DNA of 64,000 nucleotides from Oryzias latipes (lineage: Eukaryota; Chordata; Actinopteri; Beloniformes; Adrianichthyidae), in NCBI RefSeq assembly GCF_002234675.1, contig NC_019859.2, positions 29,086,434 through 29,150,433 of the forward strand, written 5' to 3'. Below the pieces are notes generated by a model, which did no database searches, was not told the origin of the DNA, and was given only the letters and a program-made list of their open reading frames with translations. Shown here piece by piece: positions 58,967 through 64,000 of the stretch (its first letter is position 1; each line of letters begins with the position of its first letter). A program made the translations under genes and the position numbers.

Positions 58967-60829
58967 TGACAGAGGAGGAGAGACAGGAAAACGTCTCTAA
59001 CCTCAGCAAGTAGAGGAAGGACGTGGAACTACATGTAACTTTGACAGTCATGGGTAAAATGATGAGAAGGTATGATTCACGCTTTGAAGGTGAGACTGTA
59101 GAATGTGGTTAATGGATGCAGATTCAACAAAACAAAAGGGGGAGGAGTCATTCAGGAAAAGTTTAAGCAAACTCTATAGTGAGCAAAGACTCCTCTGCAG
59201 ACGGGACAGGTTTACCTGGTCCAATAACCAACCAGTCTGATGGTGCTGGAGAAACGTGCAGAAGAATTTGTTGCACCTTTTGAAAGGTGAAAACCTGAAC
59301 ATGACACAAGGTTCACGTGCAGAGGTGTTTATAGCTCATGAAAGAAGATTCCAGAAACGTTTTAAGATGGATAGCTCTATGATTAAGGTCACCTGTGGAA
59401 CAACACTGCCTTTGTACTATGGAGAGAACAGAGAGCAACCTTCATGTTGGCAGATTAAAGTTTAGGCGATCCAAAGAAGATCAGGGAAAACGCCACATGC
59501 GACCTTTTGTTATAGTTTGGAGAACCCGCGTTGGCTGATTAATCGTGCGGACATAAAGAAAGTTCAGAAATGTGGTAAACTTACGGTCACGCCAGGTGAG
59601 GCAAGACAGGAAAATGAGGAAGAACTAAAGGACGTCAATAGCAAGAATCCAAATATTCATGTTTTTAGGTTGTTTTTGTTATGATTTCATGTAAAAATGA
59701 ATCAACTGGAGGCAGAATTAGGAAAAAAATTGCCCTTTCTGTAAATCTGCTCCCTTTTTAGTAAATCTGTCCTTGTTTTCTCAGCAGGTTTGAATTTGAC
59801 TTTCCAGTTGGTTCAGACTACAGGTGACTGACTGAAACCCCTCGTCTCACTGGGGCGTTTTTCAGCAAGAAAACAGAAGCTGCTAGTTTATGATTCAAAA
59901 TCGGACATTTCATAGAAGGCATGGAAACGCCAAAAGCAGAGAGCACAGATTGATTAGAAATCAATACAGGAAGTCCTTAAAATAAAAATGGTTGTTTTTA
60001 TCTGATGTTTTTATTATGTTGTGACTTTCTCTCTGTTTTTTTTCATATCATTTTTTTTAAACAGTACCTACAGTTTGTTTTGTAAAATAATGGAATCATT
60101 TGGTTGGTAGATTTTTTTTATCTACCAGTCAACTTGGTTGTTGAGTCAAAAATTAGATTTTGGTCTCTGGGTTTGTGACTTCAAACTTGGAAGTTCAAAC
60201 CAAACACGTCAAATCCGTATCAAGTCTGTTGCTACCAAAAAAGATCTGCAGAGTGAGTTCTAGTAATTCTCTTTATGAGATGCTCAAGCTAGCGGTAGCT
60301 CACAAAACATCTGCTGCATTGTTCTGCAATTTTTACTAGTTGTATTTAGTTGTGTTGGAGACAATTTACAAAGGTGATGTTAAAAAATAGTTTTTGTTGA
60401 TTTTATTCCATCTTTTTAAATTTTTGTTAAAGAAAGTAAAAGCATGGAGAGGGAAAAAACAATTAAAATTGAAAATCGAATTTGGAGTGAAAAATCTGAG
60501 ATTTTTTTTTTTTTTTTGTCCATATCGACCAGCTCTACTACTGATTTTGGCTAAAAATATGATCACGATTAAAAGACCACTTTTACAATAGATCATCAAA
60601 AGAGGATCAGACTGTTGAAGGAAGCTATTGATATTTTTAATAACTTTAATGTATTGACCTACATATCTTATTTGCTGTTTTTCAATCATTTTACTTTATA
60701 TTTGTAATGATTTAGCAAATTTTCTCCCCCTTTTAAATAGTGTTCATTGTGTCAAAGCAGCAGACAACCTTTATTTTTCCCTATAAAACTTTAAATAACA
60801 AAAAAGCAATAAGTTAACTGAAGTGTGCT

Positions 60830-61018
60830 GAAAATGCGCGTTTCCTGTGAGCTGTCTGCACGTGCACGAGCCTCTGACACAGACCGACGGATGTTTATTT
60901 GTCGGGCGCTAAGACCCGGAAGCCCGGCAGGATGCTAACAGAAGCAGGCTAGCAGGTTCTGTTCTAAAGGACTCATGAATCAAACATTTACGCCCTAAAT
61001 TGGGATTGTTTGAATACG
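60830..61018 (+). promoter_or_regulatory. armh3: Probable armh3 promoter and untranslated exon 1
   Basis: A local rise in CpG (about 60,835-60,930) leads to an exon-like segment ending TTTGAATACG|GTAAGAATG, a good donor at 61,018/61,019. No long ORF starts in it; the first coding ATG is in the next exon at 63,192, after an acceptor CCTTCAG at 63,180. The transcription start is inferred. Confidence 0.5.
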
Positions 61019-61564
61019 GTAAGAATGCACGACTTTTTTCGAATTTTCACATAAAACAGTGTCTGTGTGTCAACAATGACAGTCAGACGGCTGACATGTA
61101 AACGAGATGAAATAATCGCTATCGCCGTTTCAGATTAATATTAGCTTAGCGCCGCTAAGCTAACATGTTGTTGTAGTTACTTTAGGTTACTTTGTGCTCG
61201 TTAATTGTTAAACTCGTGTGTCTGTCAGACAGCTTAACCCACCGTTCGTCGTGACGCTGGTCTTCGTTACGTTACCTAGCAAAAAATTCTACCTAGTATT
61301 CGTCTTTGTCAGTTACCAAAACCAATACTAACCAAGTGGTAGTTTATCCATAAATTGATTTGGTAGCAGATATTTCAGTGTGTGACTTTGCCTGGAGGCT
61401 TCCGTCCTTGCTTTACGTCATTAAGCATTGATGTGATTCTTGTTTGAGTTTGTATCGTCGTTGGGCAGTAAATGTCTTTCAGGTAAGACTCCTGACAGGT
61501 GAGCCCCAGCAGGTATGACACCGGAAGTCATGTCACAGAATGCATCCCTCACTCTTTTCGGCTT

Positions 61565-61634
61565 TTAACCCTTGTGCTATCTTGTGGGGTCCAGATGACC
61601 CCACTTCCACCCCACTAGATAGCACAAGGGTTAA
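61565..61634. mobile_element. Minimal piggyBac-like MITE, 70 bp, nearly palindromic
   Basis: It starts TTAACCCTTGTGCTATCT and ends with the inverse AGATAGCACAAGGGTTAA. TTAA marks both edges, and the inner arms (TGGGGTC and GACCCCA) extend the palindrome almost to the centre. It shares its ends with the longer copies at 16,253 and 43,360. It lies in armh3 intron 1. Confidence 0.75.
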
Positions 61635-63191
61635 AAAGAGAGACCCTGTCAGCAAATGTTTGGTTTGAGGTAGAGCAGAACCGAAGCTACATGTCTGCGC
61701 AAACCTGCCTGCTAGTGCAGGACAAAATGCTATTCTGTGCAGAGCTTTGCCTCCTTCTCTGCTGTTTTCTCCAGAAGCTTCAAGGTTCCTCTCAAGAATG
61801 ATATGAGCTTCAGCATGAAGACTGTCCATGAATCATTTGACCTGAAGGAACATTATTAATGTGTTATTATTAGGATGTTTTTAAGAAGCTATCACACCTC
61901 AAACCTCATCAATCCACATCAACAACAAGGTTATTCAACACTATGGAAGTCCAGGAGAGTCTGTGAAGACGTAGAACAGCTTTTTGATGATTGATCGGTT
62001 CTTTTCAAGCAAATTAAAAAAAACATTTCAAATGAAAATACATAGATTTGTCACATTTATTTAAGATATTAGTTCCTAAATTGATAAGAAAATGATGCTA
62101 TCCAAAATGAAGACACACACATATGCTCATACAACCACACACACATACAGCAACACAGACACACAATCCCCACTTTTCTGTAGGCAAGATGAACTTGAAG
62201 GGGGCAGAAATGTCATTAGTCTTTCCAAACAAGTGAGTTTTTGCCAATTCATCTGAGAAGCATGGACTCATTTGGTTAACTTAACTTAAAGTGAGCCCGA
62301 GTTTGTTTCCCCCACTAAACCGTAACATGTTTTTAGTCTGAATGCACCCAAGCGGACCCTGGTCCGGAACCGCACTCGGATCCATCTTTCACAGTGGTCT
62401 GGGTTTGTTTGACTGAGCTCCAGTTAGCTCTCAGTTCCCTCAGTCTGAATAGACTCTGTGCTCGGAGCGGAACAACTGAACCAAAACGGCCACTGTTGCC
62501 GGATATTATGGGATGTAAACAGGAGGAAGGAGCCAACCATAAACGTAGAGCAACTAGACTCAGCAAGTCACTGAAATGTGGCTTCTTAAAACAATTTTCA
62601 ACGTGATACTTTGCTTCTAACACTGTTTTCTTGGCCATCTATATGTCCTGAATACTAATCAGTGTAACTTCTTAACTGTCTCCTCGTGCAGCATGCCTGA
62701 CATTGATACAGACGTTCAAAATTGGTCAGCGAAATATAAAGTTGGAATTGGTGAACTATCCTGACAGGGTTTGCAAAGGATAGAACTTCCATTATTCTTT
62801 CTCTCCTTGCTTTGCCTCATTATTCTTGGCAAAGGACTGAAGAGATCTTTAGTCTTTGTTTACAAGCTTTAGTTCAAAACAGAATAGTCCAGTTGAAAAG
62901 CAGTCGAATACAGACCAAAAGCAATGTTCAGGACTCAAATTGAGTGGACTTGGTCTGGACCGACTGACCTTTCCGGTCCGAATACAGCTGAAATTTTGAC
63001 GAAAAAGGAGAACAGTTCCTTAGTCCTGAACATCAAAGCAGGTCAAACACAGATGAAGACTTCAATGATGAATGCGATACAGAAAACCTTCCTTTTGTTC
63101 ACCACATTGTCCTGATTTTTAGACGGAGTAGAAAACCGGCTGAACGTGACGTGTAATGGACATTTTCTTTGATCCTTCAGGCTCTGCAGAC

Positions 63192-63965
63192 ATGTCCCAG
63201 GTTGAGAAGAAGGCAGGGCTGCTGAGGAGGACATCGTCCTCCAAAAAACCTCTGAAAGAAAAGGTGGTCTTGATGTACGACGAGATATTTGCTGTAAGTA
63301 TCAGCAAAGGCAGCAAGCGGCGGATGTGTCGTTGGACTGCATGTTCAGGCGCTAAGAAAGTCTTCTGTGCTTTGATGTAGAAGGAGGATCCAGCCAAGAA
63401 CAACCCTCGCTTCTGGGATGAGCTGTTTCTCATGAAGGTCTGAGTTCCTATTGAAGCAAACGGCTGCTTTTTCCGAGTGTTTGTTTCAACAATGTCTTCT
63501 GCTTCTTCTCAGGTGAACCTGGAGTACCTGGAGTCCAAACTGGAGAGCATCGATGGAGAGGACGCCCAGTGTATTCAAGACAACGTCAACTCTCTGTTTC
63601 ACCACTGCGTTCAGGCTCTGGGAGAGGAACACCAGATCAAGGTGGTCAACGCTCTGCAGGTATGTGATGTCTGCGTGAGCGAAGCTGCTTCTGTCCTCGC
63701 TTGCTGTGACCCCCACTGCGAACGAAAAGCACAGACAGGAAATGTGAGCTCGGTGTGCTGGGACAGCCCATCAGCTTCTGACAAAACCTTTCAAACAACC
63801 TGGTTCGACTGGCATCCGAGCCTTTCACTAAGCGTCCGCTATGCTTTCCATCCTCAGACTCTCTGTGCACTTTTCCGAGGAGTCCACCATAAGAACAAGT
63901 CGGCGTCTGGCTTCGACATCATCAACATGCTGATGGGGTTCGACAAGGCCGAGCAAAGAATGAAG
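63192..63965 (+). CDS. armh3: Armadillo-like helical domain-containing protein 3, N-terminal 138 aa, continues off the window
   Basis: This is the vertebrate C10orf76/ARMH3 protein, a Golgi-associated helical-repeat factor reported to bind and support PI4KB. Coding exons seen: 63,192-63,293; 63,381-63,437; 63,513-63,659; 63,858-63,965. All four join in phase 0 with GT-AG introns. The N-terminus [20 protein letters not shown], then [53 protein letters not shown] and [20 protein letters not shown], closely follows the human protein (about 690 aa) as I recall it. About 80% of the protein lies beyond position 64,000. Synteny with ldb1 matches human 10q24. Confidence 0.95.
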
Positions 63966-64000
63966 GTCTGTAGAGATTTAGAAGGAAGAAAAGATGTAAT

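Overview
The window is vertebrate nuclear DNA, most likely from a teleost fish. Its genes are split by GT-AG introns, the repeats are fish-type (RTE and L2/Rex1-like LINEs, Tc1, hAT, piggyBac-like and Harbinger-like elements, many CA/GT microsatellites), and ldb1 and armh3 lie on the same contig, as they do in human 10q24. The genus cannot be fixed from sequence alone; a medaka-like fish is a guess.

Four protein-coding loci can be supported. (1) ldb1 (+) is complete: 11 coding exons from 24,894 to 45,829 encode 412 aa. It has a tiny first coding exon, a 13.7-kb first intron, and a probable second promoter and 5' exon near 36.7-37.15 kb. (2) tk2 (-) is complete: 10 coding exons between 54,290 and 50,001 encode 262 aa of mitochondrial thymidine kinase. 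(3) An unrecognised single-exon gene (-) at 58,394-58,861 encodes a 155-aa single-pass membrane protein. (4) armh3 (+) enters at the right edge, with a probable untranslated exon ending at 61,018 and the first four coding exons at 63,192-63,965; it continues beyond the window. The four loci share no obvious pathway: Ldb1 is a nuclear LIM-domain cofactor, Tk2 supplies mitochondrial dNMP, and Armh3 acts at the Golgi with PI4KB.

The left third (1-24.5 kb) holds no recognisable host gene and is a layered transposon deposit. It includes a full-length RTE LINE with an intact 997-codon ORF and an 18-bp target duplication (4,847-7,975), and a LINE 3' end split by a TA-flanked pogo/Tigger-like element. 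It also has two Tc1/mariner relics, a LINE ORF split by a piggyBac-like MITE, and an L2/Rex1-like LINE split by an antisense copy of its own family.

The most interesting repeat structure is at 54,384-56,597, ending 94 bp upstream of the tk2 ATG. It is a relic flanked by perfect 8-bp duplications, with inverted ends and a decayed THAP-domain exon pair, which fits the P-element superfamily. Inside its THAP coding sequence lies a second element with ~58-bp inverted repeats and a 4-bp CCGG duplication. I found no CRISPR array, rRNA or convincing tRNA gene.
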